From Frateuria hangzhouensis (GTDB taxonomy: Bacteria > Pseudomonadota > Gammaproteobacteria > Xanthomonadales > Rhodanobacteraceae): 64,000 bases of DNA. The first letter of the stretch is position 1. Each line of letters opens with the position of its first letter. Shown piece after piece: positions 25,326 through 33,419 of this stretch. Position numbers and translations under genes: made by a program. The stretch lies in the NCBI RefSeq assembly GCF_026410505.1, contig NZ_JAPMIU010000010.1, forward strand, positions 62,001-126,000, in the 5' to 3' direction. Under the pieces are notes generated by a model. The model searched no databases. It was not told the DNA's origin and saw only the letters and a list, made by a program, of their open reading frames with translations.

Positions 25326-25739
25326 ATGCGCCGCTACCTGCTTCCGTTGCTCGCTGCCGTCGCCATGCTGTGCGCCGGCTGCGCCACCGACCAGCGCAAC
25401 CAGTCGCTGGTCACCACGCTCAACGCGTACGCCAGCGCGCTGCGCTGGGGCGATTTCCAGAACGCGCGGCAGTTCGTCGATCCAAAGGTGCGCGATTCCA
25501 GTCCGCTGACGCCGCTGGACCTGGCGCGCTACCGGCAAGTGCGCGTGGTGGGCTACGACGAAGGCGCCGGTCCGGTGCCCGATGGCGAGCTGCAGGTGCG
25601 CCAGGTGGTGCAGATCGGGCTGGTCAACATCAATACCCAGGCCGAGCGTACGGTGACCGACCGTCAGACCTGGCGGTTCGATCCGGAGAAGAAGCGCTGG
25701 TGGCTGACCAGCGGGCTGCCGGATATCACGCGCGAGTAG
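25326..25739 (+). CDS. Lipoprotein of unknown function
   Basis: 137 aa. The signal peptide ends in the lipobox LCAG-C (Cys18-19 region, MLCAGCATD), so it should be lipid-anchored. The mature part is an alpha+beta domain of ~115 residues (TTLNAYASALRWGDFQNARQFVDP..TWRFDPEKKRWWLTSGLP) resembling the NTF2-like domains found in many proteobacterial lipoproteins. The ATG is 26 nt after the thioesterase stop, suggesting an operon. Confidence 0.82.
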   Translation: MRRYLLPLLAAVAMLCAGCATDQRNQSLVTTLNAYASALRWGDFQNARQFVDPKVRDSSPLTPLDLARYRQVRVVGYDEGAGPVPDGELQVRQVVQIGLVNINTQAERTVTDRQTWRFDPEKKRWWLTSGLPDITRE

Positions 25740-25810
25740 CGTCTGTTCCCTCGCGCCGGCGGCGAAAGGGGTTCCATACGGGCCACCTTTGCGCCTGCCG
25801 CGCCGCTACC

Positions 25811-25816
25811 GGATAA
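25811..25816 (+). promoter_or_regulatory. Candidate -10 for the rhodanese-like gene
   Basis: GGATAATCG near 25811 gives a GATAAT hexamer about 37 nt before the ATG. No clear -35 seen. Confidence 0.3.
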
Positions 25817-25852
25817 TCGCCGGTTTGCGCATCCGGCCGGGCCCATCGAGCA

Positions 25853-26296
25853 ATGAACGACTTCCTGCACAAGCTCCCCACGTTCGTGGGCAATCACATG
25901 GCGCTGTCGGCGCTGTTCGTGATCATCCTGGTCGCGCTGGTGGCGATGGAATTCGGCCGCCTGCTACGCAAGTACAAGGAACTCTCGCCGTCCGGGCTCA
26001 CGCTGCTGATCAACCGCGAAAACCCGCTGCTGGTGGACCTGTCCGCCCGCGCGGATTTCGAAAAGATGCACGTGCCCGGCGCGCGCCACGTGCTGCCCAG
26101 CCAGTTCGACCCCGAGCACAAGGACCTGGTCAAGGCGCGGGAACTGCCGGTGGTGGTGATGGACAAGGACGGCCGCGGCTCCGACAAGGCCGCGCAGCGG
26201 CTGGTCAAGGCCGGCTTCAGCAAGGTCTATACGCTGGGCGGCGGCGTGCTGGCGTGGCAGCAGGCGCAGTTGCCGGTCGCCAAGGGCAGCAAGTAA
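25853..26296 (+). CDS. Membrane-anchored rhodanese-like protein lacking the catalytic Cys
   Basis: 147 aa, one TM helix (about 16-34) followed by a single rhodanese domain (YibN type). The motif HVPGARHVLPSQF is present. The active-site loop reads MDKDGRGS (103-110) where active enzymes have C-x-x-G-x-R-S; Asp104 takes the place of Cys, and the whole protein has no cysteine. It cannot act by the usual persulfide mechanism. A binding or regulatory role at the inner membrane is inferred. Confidence 0.85.
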   Translation: MNDFLHKLPTFVGNHMALSALFVIILVALVAMEFGRLLRKYKELSPSGLTLLINRENPLLVDLSARADFEKMHVPGARHVLPSQFDPEHKDLVKARELPVVVMDKDGRGSDKAAQRLVKAGFSKVYTLGGGVLAWQQAQLPVAKGSK

Positions 26297-26315
26297 GCCA
26301 ACGGCAAATGGCGCT

Positions 26316-27371
26316 CTATCCGCCGATGCCAGCGCGGCCGGCCAGGATCTGCGCCAGCACATCCGGCGCGTAGTCGAACGAATCGAAGTACAGCCGCTCG
26401 TCGGGCAGGCCGGCGTCGGCGAACAATCGGCGGCCCGCGTCGATCATCGCCGGCGGACCGCTCATGTAGACCTCGTGGCCGGACAGGTCCGGCTGGTCTT
26501 CCAGCACCGCCTCGTGCACCAGGCCGGCGCGCAGGCCCGCGGCGGCGGCCTGTTCGGGGTCGGACAGCACCGGGCGAAAGACCAGGTGCGGCGCCTCGCG
26601 TGCCCAGCGTTCGGCCAGCCCGCGCAGGTACAGGTCGCCCGCGCTGCGCGCGCCCCAGTACAGCGCCATCGGCCGGCGCGTGCCCAACGCCAGGAAGTGC
26701 TCGACGATCGCCTTGACCGGCGCGAAGCCGGTGCCGCCGGCCATGAAGATCATCGGTCGCTCCGAATCCTCGCGCGGCACGAACGTGCCCAGCGGCCCCT
26801 CGATATGCAGCCGCGCCCCCGGCACCAGCCCTTCGTGCACCCATGAGGTGAAACCGCCGCCGGCGACGTGGCGCACGTGCAGTTCGATGCTGCCGTCCGG
26901 GCGCGGGCCGCCGGCGATCGAGAACGGCCGGCGCTTGCCCTCCTCCAGCAGCACGTCCAGGTACTGGCCGGGCAGCCAGGTCAGCGGCTTGCCGCCGGGT
27001 ACCGGCTTGAGCACCAGGCCGATGACGCCCGGTGCCAGCGGGTGTTTGGTGGCGACTTCGACGGTGAGTCGCCGGCGCGCGATGTCCTCCACCGAGGTCA
27101 CCTCGCGTGCGGCGATGGTCAGGTCGCTGGCCGGCACCGCCTGGCACATCAGGATCGCGTGCGCCGACCCCGCGCTGCCGCTCAGCGCCACCGGCGGGTT
27201 GCGCGGGTAGCCACAGCGTCCGTCCAGCAAGGTGGCCTTGCAACTGCCGCAGACGCCGGCGCGGCACGAGTAGGGCAAGGCAATGCCGGCGCGCTGCGCC
27301 GCCTCGAGCACGGTTTCGCCCGGCGCGGCGGGAAAGGTGCGACCGGAATGGGACAAGGTGATGGTGAACAC
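26316..27371 (-). CDS. 2Fe-2S ferredoxin-flavin-NAD(P)H reductase (AscD-like)
   Basis: 351 aa from a GTG. The N-terminal plant-type ferredoxin domain (1-90) has the cluster cysteines in CRAGVCGSCKA plus a later Cys (ILMCQ). An FAD-binding beta-barrel (RPFSIAG, the RxxS/T motif) and an NAD-binding domain (MAGGTGFAPVKAI; YMSGPPAMID) follow. Homologs are annotated CDP-6-deoxy-delta-3,4-glucoseen reductase, but no deoxysugar genes are nearby, so it is more likely a generic electron-transfer component. It diverges from a thioesterase gene. Confidence 0.88.
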   Translation of the reverse strand: MFTITLSHSGRTFPAAPGETVLEAAQRAGIALPYSCRAGVCGSCKATLLDGRCGYPRNPPVALSGSAGSAHAILMCQAVPASDLTIAAREVTSVEDIARRRLTVEVATKHPLAPGVIGLVLKPVPGGKPLTWLPGQYLDVLLEEGKRRPFSIAGGPRPDGSIELHVRHVAGGGFTSWVHEGLVPGARLHIEGPLGTFVPREDSERPMIFMAGGTGFAPVKAIVEHFLALGTRRPMALYWGARSAGDLYLRGLAERWAREAPHLVFRPVLSDPEQAAAAGLRAGLVHEAVLEDQPDLSGHEVYMSGPPAMIDAGRRLFADAGLPDERLYFDSFDYAPDVLAQILAGRAGIGG

Positions 27372-27436
27372 CCGTGCATTGTCGCCGCGACCACCGTGGA
27401 CGGACAATGCACGCTTCCCCTCACGCGGTCTTTCCC

Positions 27437-27874
27437 ATGGCGATCTGGAAGCAGGCACCCGACCTCGAACGCATCAACGGCTGGAGCGACAACACGCTGA
27501 TGCAGGCGCTCGGCATCCGCTTCACCGCGATCGGCGAGGACTGGCTGGCCGGCACCATGCCGGTCGACGCGCGCACGCACCAGCCGTTCGGGTTGCTCCA
27601 TGGCGGTGCCTCGGTGGCGCTGGCCGAGACACTGGGCAGCTCCGCGGCGCTGCTCACGCTCGATCCCGAGCAGGAGGTGGCGGTGGGGCTGGACATCAAC
27701 GCCAACCATATGCGCGGCGTGCGCAGCGGGATCGTCACCGGCACCGCCAGGGCGCTGCACCTGGGGCGCTCGACGCAGGTGTGGGAGATCCGCATCGAGA
27801 ACGAGGATGGCGCGCTGGTGTGTGTTTCGCGATTGACCATGGCGGTGGTGCCGCGGCGGGCGGTAGTGCGGTGA
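27437..27874 (+). CDS. PaaI/MenI-type hotdog thioesterase (YdiI-like)
   Basis: 145 aa. It aligns along its full length with the YdiI/MenI group: IWKQAPDLERINGWSDNTL, GTMPVDARTHQPFGLLHGGA (catalytic Glu follows in ALAETLGS), INANHMRGVRSG and HLGRSTQVWEIRIE. It hydrolyses aromatic or medium-chain acyl-CoAs. A menaquinone role is not implied, since no men genes are present here. The start at MAIWKQ matches the family; an upstream in-frame ATG would add 21 residues. Confidence 0.88.
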   Translation: MAIWKQAPDLERINGWSDNTLMQALGIRFTAIGEDWLAGTMPVDARTHQPFGLLHGGASVALAETLGSSAALLTLDPEQEVAVGLDINANHMRGVRSGIVTGTARALHLGRSTQVWEIRIENEDGALVCVSRLTMAVVPRRAVVR

Positions 27875-27892
27875 ACGCGCGTGTAGCTCCGT

Positions 27893-27910
27893 CTCCCCTG
27901 CGGGGAGAGG
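27893..27910. repeat. Half family-3 palindrome
   Basis: CTCCCCTGCGGGGAGAGG, a lone hairpin half of the CTCTCCCC family ending 10 nt before the srkA start codon. It would place a 7-bp hairpin over or beside the ribosome-binding region. Confidence 0.6.
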
Positions 27911-27920
27911 TAGCTGAAGC

Positions 27921-28862
27921 ATGACCGCCGCCCCCTACGTCAACCTCACCCCCGATCTCGTCCTCGACGCGGCCGGTGCCTGCGGCCTGTGGCCGGACGG
28001 GCGCCTGCTCGCGCTCAACAGCTACGAGAACCGGGTCTGGCAGATCGGCATCGAGGACGCCGTGCCGGTGATCGCCAAGTTCTACCGGCCGAACCGCTGG
28101 AGCGATGCGGCGATCGCCGAGGAACACGCCTTCGCGCTCGAACTGGCGGCGGACGAACTGCCGGTGGTGGCGCCGCTGGCGTTCGACGGCCGTACCCTGC
28201 TCGAGCACGGCGGCTACCGCTACGCGCTCTACCCGCGCCGCGGCGGCCGCGCGCCCTCGCTGGAATCGGCCGAGCAGTTGCAGTGGCTCGGCCGCCTGAT
28301 CGCCCGCCTGCATGGCGTGGGCTCGCGCCGCGCCTTCGCGCATCGCGAGCGGATCGACCGCGCCACGCTGATGACACGTCCGGCGCAGGCGGTGCTGGCC
28401 TCTGCGCTGCTGCCGCCGCACCTGGCCGAGGCCTACCGTGCGGGCGTGCAGCGACTCGATGCAGCCCTCGCCGCACGGATGGAGGCGATTGGCCCCGTGC
28501 GCCAGTTGCGCCTGCACGGTGATTGCCACCCCGGCAACCTGCTGTGGACCGACGCCGGCCCGCACTTCGTCGACCTCGACGACGCGCGCACGGGGCCGGC
28601 GGTGCAGGATCTGTGGATGCTGGCGCACGACGACGCCGCGATGGACGCGCTGCTGGAGGGCTACACCTCAATGTGCGACTTCGATCCGTCCGAACTCGCC
28701 CTGGTGCCCGCGCTGCGCGCGATGCGCCAGGTCCACCATGCCGGCTGGATCGCCCAGCGCTGGGCCGACCCCGCCTTCCCCGCCGCGTTCCCGTTCGCCG
28801 CCGAGCCCCGCTGGTGGGAACAGCATGTCGCCGACCTGCATGAGCTGGCCGACACGCCCTGA
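27921..28862 (+). CDS. srkA: Stress-response kinase SrkA (YihE/RdoA)
   Basis: 313 aa, aminoglycoside-phosphotransferase-like kinase fold. Seen: NSYENRVWQIGIED at the nucleotide loop, K (VIAKFYRPNRWS), catalytic loop LRLHGDCHPGNLLW and metal-binding FVDLDDARTGPAVQDLWML. SrkA phosphorylates proteins and counters stress-induced death and MazF-type effects in E. coli. There is no DsbA gene next to it here, unlike in enterics. Confidence 0.92.
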   Translation: MTAAPYVNLTPDLVLDAAGACGLWPDGRLLALNSYENRVWQIGIEDAVPVIAKFYRPNRWSDAAIAEEHAFALELAADELPVVAPLAFDGRTLLEHGGYRYALYPRRGGRAPSLESAEQLQWLGRLIARLHGVGSRRAFAHRERIDRATLMTRPAQAVLASALLPPHLAEAYRAGVQRLDAALAARMEAIGPVRQLRLHGDCHPGNLLWTDAGPHFVDLDDARTGPAVQDLWMLAHDDAAMDALLEGYTSMCDFDPSELALVPALRAMRQVHHAGWIAQRWADPAFPAAFPFAAEPRWWEQHVADLHELADTP

Positions 28863-29079
28863 CGGTTGCCGGCCGGCCGCGGAATTCCAGTGGACGGTGC
28901 GTTCGGTCGATGGTCCGGAAGGATTCTCGCCGGGGTCCGACTGCTGGTGCTGGCTGCCTTCTAGTGTCGGCCGGGCGCCCGCAGCCTTGCCGCCGATGTT
29001 GCCACGCGACGCGCCGGAATCGGCGGAATAGCGCAGCCAGCTCGCGCTATGCTGCGCGCTTTCCAGGCAGGTACCGCCC

Positions 29080-29514
29080 GTGCGCAACATCCTTTTCCGC
29101 CTCATCGGCATCCTCGAAATCGCCGGTGGCCTGTACGGCGCCGCCGGTGCGCTGCGGCGCGTGCTGGCGATGGGCTCGACCTACGACACCCTGCATGCGC
29201 TGCTGGCGCTGGCCGCTTTCGGCTTCGTGCTGGTCGCCGGCGTGTGGCTGGTCGAGGGCAGCGATCGCGGCGTGGCGTTCTCGCGCGTGGCGCAGTTGCT
29301 GCAACTGCCGCTGATCGCCACGCCGGTTTTCAGCTACGCGCTGCATGCCGGTGCGTACCTCAACGTCCACACCACCTTGCACCTGGCGCGGCCGTGGCTG
29401 GACTGGAGCTTCGGCACGCAGGGTTTCATGCTGGCGGTAGCCGGGCCGTCGGTGTCGCGCATCGGCGTGAACCTTCTGGCGGTGGTGTCGTGGCTGGTGT
29501 TGAAGCTGCGCTAG
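29080..29514 (+). CDS. Four-TM membrane protein of unknown function
   Basis: 144 aa from a GTG. Hydrophobic helices lie at about 3-22, 40-60, 72-90 and 118-140, with the loop NVHTTLHLARPWLDWSFGTQ in the second half. I recognise no named family. The 217-nt gap before it (28863-29079) shows no gene; a TATGCT hexamer at about 29048 may be its -10. Confidence 0.65.
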   Translation: MRNILFRLIGILEIAGGLYGAAGALRRVLAMGSTYDTLHALLALAAFGFVLVAGVWLVEGSDRGVAFSRVAQLLQLPLIATPVFSYALHAGAYLNVHTTLHLARPWLDWSFGTQGFMLAVAGPSVSRIGVNLLAVVSWLVLKLR

Positions 29515-29523
29515 CCCGGAACC

Positions 29524-29546
29524 CGTAGGGTGGGCTTCAGCCCACC
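29524..29546. repeat. REP, family 1, single copy
   Basis: CGTAGGGTGGGCTTCAGCCC-ACC, 10 nt after a small membrane-protein gene. A truncated partner, ACACCCTACG, follows at about 29559-29568. Confidence 0.85.
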
Positions 29547-29611
29547 GCCCCTTGCCGTACACCCTACGTGGTCAGAGGCAACGCCGCAGCTCCTCGCCGA
29601 CGGGCATGGCG

Positions 29612-29635
29612 GTCGCGCACAAGTGCGCTCCTACA
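29612..29635. repeat. Family-2 variant palindrome
   Basis: GTCGCGCACAAGTGCGCTCC-TACA, a single hairpin in the rlmI upstream region, 20 nt before the candidate -10. Confidence 0.75.
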
Positions 29636-29654
29636 GGGGGGTAGCGACGCCGGC

Positions 29655-29660
29655 TATCAT
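29655..29660 (+). promoter_or_regulatory. Candidate -10 of rlmI, leaderless geometry
   Basis: TATCAT ends 6 nt before the ATG and there is no Shine-Dalgarno sequence. One of several genes in the window with this layout. Confidence 0.4.
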
Positions 29661-29666
29661 GTCGCG

Positions 29667-30854
29667 ATGAACGTCCCCTCCCCGCATGACCCCGTCGCGC
29701 TGCCGCGCATCCGTCTCAAATCCGACCGCGCGCCCGGCCATCCCTGGGTGTGGTCGGCGCAGGTCTACAAGCCCGAATCGCGGCTGCCGCCGGGGAGCGT
29801 GGTCGAGGTGGTCGACAGCAAGGACCGCTTCGTCGGCCGCGGCTTCTGGAACGGCCATGCGCGCATCGCGCTGCGGCTGCTTAGCAACGACCCGGAAGAG
29901 GCGGTCGACGCCGAGTGGATCGCCGCACGCATCGCGCGCGCCGTGCAACTGCGCCGCGAACTGCTGCAACTGGACCGCACCAGCGATGCCTGGCGCGTGG
30001 TGCACAGCGAGGGCGACGGCCTGTCCGGCCTGGTGGTGGACCGCTACGCGGACATCCTGGTGATCGAATACTTCGCCGCCGGCATGTGGAAATTCCGCGA
30101 GGCGATCCACGCCGCGCTGCTCGAGCACTTCCCCGGCGCGCGGCTGTACTGGTTCGCCGAGAGCCACGTGCAGAAGCAGGAATCGTTCGACTGCCGCAGC
30201 TCGGAGCCGCCGGCACCGGTCGAAGTGCACGAGCACGGACTGGCCTTCCACGCCGCTCCCGGCTACGGCCACAAGACCGGCTTCTTCGCCGACCAGCGCG
30301 AGAACCGCCGCCGCTTTGCCGAGCTGGCCCGCGGCCGGCGCGTGCTTGACCTGTGCTGCAATGCGGGTGGTTTCGCGGTACACGCGATGGCCGCCGGCGC
30401 GCGAGAGGCGACCGGTGTGGACATGGATGCCGGCATCCTGGACATCGCCCGCGCCAACGCCGCGGCCAACCGGCTCGAGGTCGACTTCCAGCAGGCCGAT
30501 ATCTTCGACTGGCTGCGCCAGGCGGCCGCGCGTGGCGAGCGCTACGACGCGGTGATCCTCGATCCGGCCAAGCTCACCCGCGACCGCAGCAAGGTGTTCG
30601 ACGCGCTGAAGAAGTACTTCGCGATGAACCGCCTGGCGCTGGACGTGATCGCACCCGGCGGCCTGCTGCTGACCTGCTCGTGCACGGGCCTGGTAGCGGA
30701 GGCGGATTTCCTGGAGATGCTGCGCCGCGTGGCGCTCAACGCCGGGCGCGAGATCCAGGTGCTGCAGGTGGCCGGTGCCGGCGCCGACCATCCGGTGCGC
30801 GCCGACGTGCCCGAAGGCCGCTACCTCAAGGCGGTGTTCTGCCGGGTGGAATGA
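29667..30854 (+). CDS. rlmI: 23S rRNA (cytosine) methyltransferase, RlmI-like
   Basis: 395 aa, the usual RlmI length. An N-terminal PUA domain (about 8-75; IRLKSDRAPGHPWVWSAQV) and an EEHEE-type middle domain are followed by a Rossmann SAM-methyltransferase domain. Motifs: HKTGFFADQRENR, VLDLCCNAGGFAVHA (SAM loop), VILDPAKLTRD and the catalytic LLTCSCTGLV. RlmI makes m5C1962 in 23S rRNA. The start at MNVPSPHDP is preferred over the longer frame, which runs into repeats. Confidence 0.92.
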   Translation: MNVPSPHDPVALPRIRLKSDRAPGHPWVWSAQVYKPESRLPPGSVVEVVDSKDRFVGRGFWNGHARIALRLLSNDPEEAVDAEWIAARIARAVQLRRELLQLDRTSDAWRVVHSEGDGLSGLVVDRYADILVIEYFAAGMWKFREAIHAALLEHFPGARLYWFAESHVQKQESFDCRSSEPPAPVEVHEHGLAFHAAPGYGHKTGFFADQRENRRRFAELARGRRVLDLCCNAGGFAVHAMAAGAREATGVDMDAGILDIARANAAANRLEVDFQQADIFDWLRQAAARGERYDAVILDPAKLTRDRSKVFDALKKYFAMNRLALDVIAPGGLLLTCSCTGLVAEADFLEMLRRVALNAGREIQVLQVAGAGADHPVRADVPEGRYLKAVFCRVE

Positions 30855-30874
30855 CCGCCTCCCGACGAGGCTCT

Positions 30875-30953
30875 CGTAGGGTGGGCTTCAGCCCACCAAC
30901 ACGCCCGCCGGGAGGCCCGCTCGGGCCGGCGGTGGGCTGAAGCCCACCCTACG
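30875..30953. repeat. REP pair, family 1
   Basis: Head-to-head copies at 30875-30897 and 30931-30953 with a 33-nt GC-rich spacer that itself contains a palindrome (CCGGGAGGCCCGCTCGGG). It lies between the convergent rlmI and flavoreductase genes. Confidence 0.9.
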
Positions 30954-30988
30954 CAGCTGGGCCGGGGCGGGGGAGGAAAGTCGCCCGT

Positions 30989-32182
30989 TCAGCCATCGTG
31001 CGGGATGCGCCCGCGCAGCGACGCCGCGTCGAACGGCCCCGGCTGCGCGATCAGCGCGCGGGCGGCATCCACCTGGTCCCAGACGTTCCACAGCAGGACG
31101 CCGCGCACGCGGCCGCCCTCGAGGTAGTAGACGACGCCCTTGCGATGCGGCTCGCTCCAGTCCTCGACCACCTGTAGCCGCGCATCGAGCAGGCCGACGG
31201 CCTCGTAGCCAAGGTCGAACAGGTCCGAGTAGAAGTACGGCAGGGTGGTGTAGTCCCCGCCCGCGCCCGCCATCGCGCGGCCGGCGTGCGCGCCCATCTC
31301 CACCGCCGCGTTCTCGTGTTCCACGCGCAGCCGGCGGCCGAGCGAAGGATTGAAGAAGTTGGCCAGATCGCCGGCGGCCCAGATATCCGGGTCGCTGGTG
31401 CGCAGCTGCGCGTCGACCACCACGCCATCGGCCACGGCCAGGCCGGCGTGCTCGGCCAGCGCGGTGTCCGGCGTCACGCCGAGCCCGGCCACCGCCGCGT
31501 CCACGCGCAAGTGGCGGCCATCGGACAACACCAGCTCGACGCCGGTGTCGTCGGCGCGGCCGTCGACCACCTTGACGCCAGCCAGCAGATCCACGCCCCG
31601 CCCACGGTAGTAATCGTCCAGGAATGCCGCCAGAGTCGGCGGATAGCGCCCGCTGCCGATCGACTCGCCCGGGAACAGCATGCTCACCTTGCAACCGACA
31701 CCCGCGAGCGAAGCGGCCAGCTCGCTGCCGATGAAGCCGCCGCCGATCACCGCGACGTGCGCGCCGGCCACCGCGTAGCGGCGCAGCCGGCGGTAATCGT
31801 CGACGGTGCGGTAGTGGATCAACCGGTCGCCGGCGGCGAACGGCAACCGCCGTGGCGTGGCGCCGGTAGCCAGCAGCAGCCGGCGGTAGCCGTAGCTGTC
31901 GCCGCGCTCGTCGCGCACGCGGCGGGCGGCCGGGTCCAGCGACGTCACACGGCGCCCCAGGTGCAGCACGGCGCCGGTGGCGGCGGTGCCCAGGTCGACC
32001 GAATCGAGCGCCGTGTCGCCCTTCCACAACGCCTTGGACAAGGGTGGCCGCTGGTAGGGCGGCGAGGTTTCCGCGCCGACCAGGCCGATGAATGCCGTCG
32101 CGTCGGCGGCGCGGATCGCCTTGGCCGCCGCGTCGCCGGCCATGCCACCGCCGACGATCAGATAGTCGTATGCGTGTTCCAT
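30989..32182 (-). CDS. AIF-like NAD(P)/FAD-dependent oxidoreductase
   Basis: 397 aa. FAD-binding GxGxxG in DYLIVGGGMAGDAAAKAI, the NAD(P)-binding site in VAVIGGGFIGSELAASL, and WAAGDLANF near the C-terminus are the marks of the pyridine-nucleotide disulfide/ferredoxin reductase family. The C-terminal domain (YYLEGGRVRGVLLWNVWDQV) is as in apoptosis-inducing-factor-like reductases. It probably passes electrons from NAD(P)H to a ferredoxin or quinone. GGAG lies 8 nt upstream of the ATG. It diverges from topoisomerase IB. Confidence 0.87.
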   Translation of the reverse strand: MEHAYDYLIVGGGMAGDAAAKAIRAADATAFIGLVGAETSPPYQRPPLSKALWKGDTALDSVDLGTAATGAVLHLGRRVTSLDPAARRVRDERGDSYGYRRLLLATGATPRRLPFAAGDRLIHYRTVDDYRRLRRYAVAGAHVAVIGGGFIGSELAASLAGVGCKVSMLFPGESIGSGRYPPTLAAFLDDYYRGRGVDLLAGVKVVDGRADDTGVELVLSDGRHLRVDAAVAGLGVTPDTALAEHAGLAVADGVVVDAQLRTSDPDIWAAGDLANFFNPSLGRRLRVEHENAAVEMGAHAGRAMAGAGGDYTTLPYFYSDLFDLGYEAVGLLDARLQVVEDWSEPHRKGVVYYLEGGRVRGVLLWNVWDQVDAARALIAQPGPFDAASLRGRIPHDG

Positions 32183-32304
32183 GTTCCGCTCCCGTGCCCG
32201 GACCACCGGCCCATCATGCGCCCGTTGGCGCCGATGGGCAGCAGGCATGGTGCAAAGCCGCCTGCACGCGGCCTTGATCGAGGCCACCGCCACACTCGCA
32301 GGCG

Positions 32305-33390
32305 ATGAGCAGCCTTCCGAGCGCCCCCGATCCCGCCCTGCGTGCGCAAGCGCGCGCGGCCGGGCTGGTCTATGTCAGCGATGCGCAACCGGGCATCCGC
32401 CGGCTGCGCCGGGGCAAGGGCTTCAGCTACCTCGATGCCGACGGCCAGCCGCTGGCCGACCGCGCGGAGCTGGCGCGCATCCGCGCGCTGGCGATCCCGC
32501 CGGCGTACCGGGACGTGTGGATCTGCCCCAGCCCGGATGGCCACCTGCAGGCCACCGGGCGCGACGCGCGCGGTCGCAAGCAGTACCGCTACCACGCGGA
32601 CTGGCGCACGCAGCGCGACCACGGCAAGTTCGATCGCCTGCTGGCCTTCGGTGCGGCCTTGCCGAAACTGCGCCGGCGCGTCCGCCAGGACCTGGCGCGC
32701 GCCGGGCTGCCGCGCGAGAAGGTGCTGGCGCTGCTGGTGCGGTTGCTGGACGAGACGCTGATCCGCGTGGGCAACGAGGCCTATGCGCGCGACAACCACA
32801 GCTACGGTCTGACCACGCTGCGCTCGCGCCACGTGCGCGTGGTGCGCGGACGCCTGCGCTTCTGCTTTCGCGGCAAGAGCGGGCAGGAACAGGAGGTCGA
32901 GCTGGACGACCGCCGGCTGGCGCGCATCGTGCGCCGCGTGCAGCACCTGCCCGGGCAGCGGCTGTTCCAGTACCTGGATGACGAGGGCGCGCGCCAGAGC
33001 GTCGATTCGGGCATGGTCAACGAGTACCTGCACGCGGTCTGCGGCGAGGACTTCAGCGCCAAGGATTTCCGTACCTGGGGCGGCACCGCGCAGGCCGCCG
33101 GCGTGCTCGCCTGTACGCCGCTGCCGGAGACCGGCGGCGAGCGCGCCCGCCGCCACGCGCTGATGACCGCGGTCAAGCAGGTGGCCGGGGTGCTCGGCAA
33201 TACGCCGGCCGTGTGCCGCAAGTCCTACATCCATCCGCAGGTGTTCGAAGGCTGGCAGGACGGCAGCCTGCACCGCGCGATCAGCCCGGTCTGCGCGGGC
33301 CATCCGCGCCAGCTCGAACAGGCCACGCTGCGCTTCCTGCGGCAACGCCTGCGTCCGTCGCGTCGCGGCAGGCGAGACGCCAGCGCGTAA
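32305..33390 (+). CDS. DNA topoisomerase IB (poxvirus type)
   Basis: 361 aa. The N-terminal domain (about 20-100; YVSDAQPGIRRLRRGKGFSY) is followed by the catalytic domain with the pentad residues visible in RVGNEAYARDNHSYGLTTL, DFRTWGGTAQAA and the active-site Tyr308 in CRKSYIHPQVFEGW. It nicks and rotates one strand through a 3'-phosphotyrosine link and relaxes supercoils without ATP. Bacterial homologs are accessory and common in xanthomonads. Confidence 0.93.
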   Translation: MSSLPSAPDPALRAQARAAGLVYVSDAQPGIRRLRRGKGFSYLDADGQPLADRAELARIRALAIPPAYRDVWICPSPDGHLQATGRDARGRKQYRYHADWRTQRDHGKFDRLLAFGAALPKLRRRVRQDLARAGLPREKVLALLVRLLDETLIRVGNEAYARDNHSYGLTTLRSRHVRVVRGRLRFCFRGKSGQEQEVELDDRRLARIVRRVQHLPGQRLFQYLDDEGARQSVDSGMVNEYLHAVCGEDFSAKDFRTWGGTAQAAGVLACTPLPETGGERARRHALMTAVKQVAGVLGNTPAVCRKSYIHPQVFEGWQDGSLHRAISPVCAGHPRQLEQATLRFLRQRLRPSRRGRRDASA

Positions 33391-33419
33391 ACTGGGCGGG
33401 TAACTTGCCGGAACCCGCC

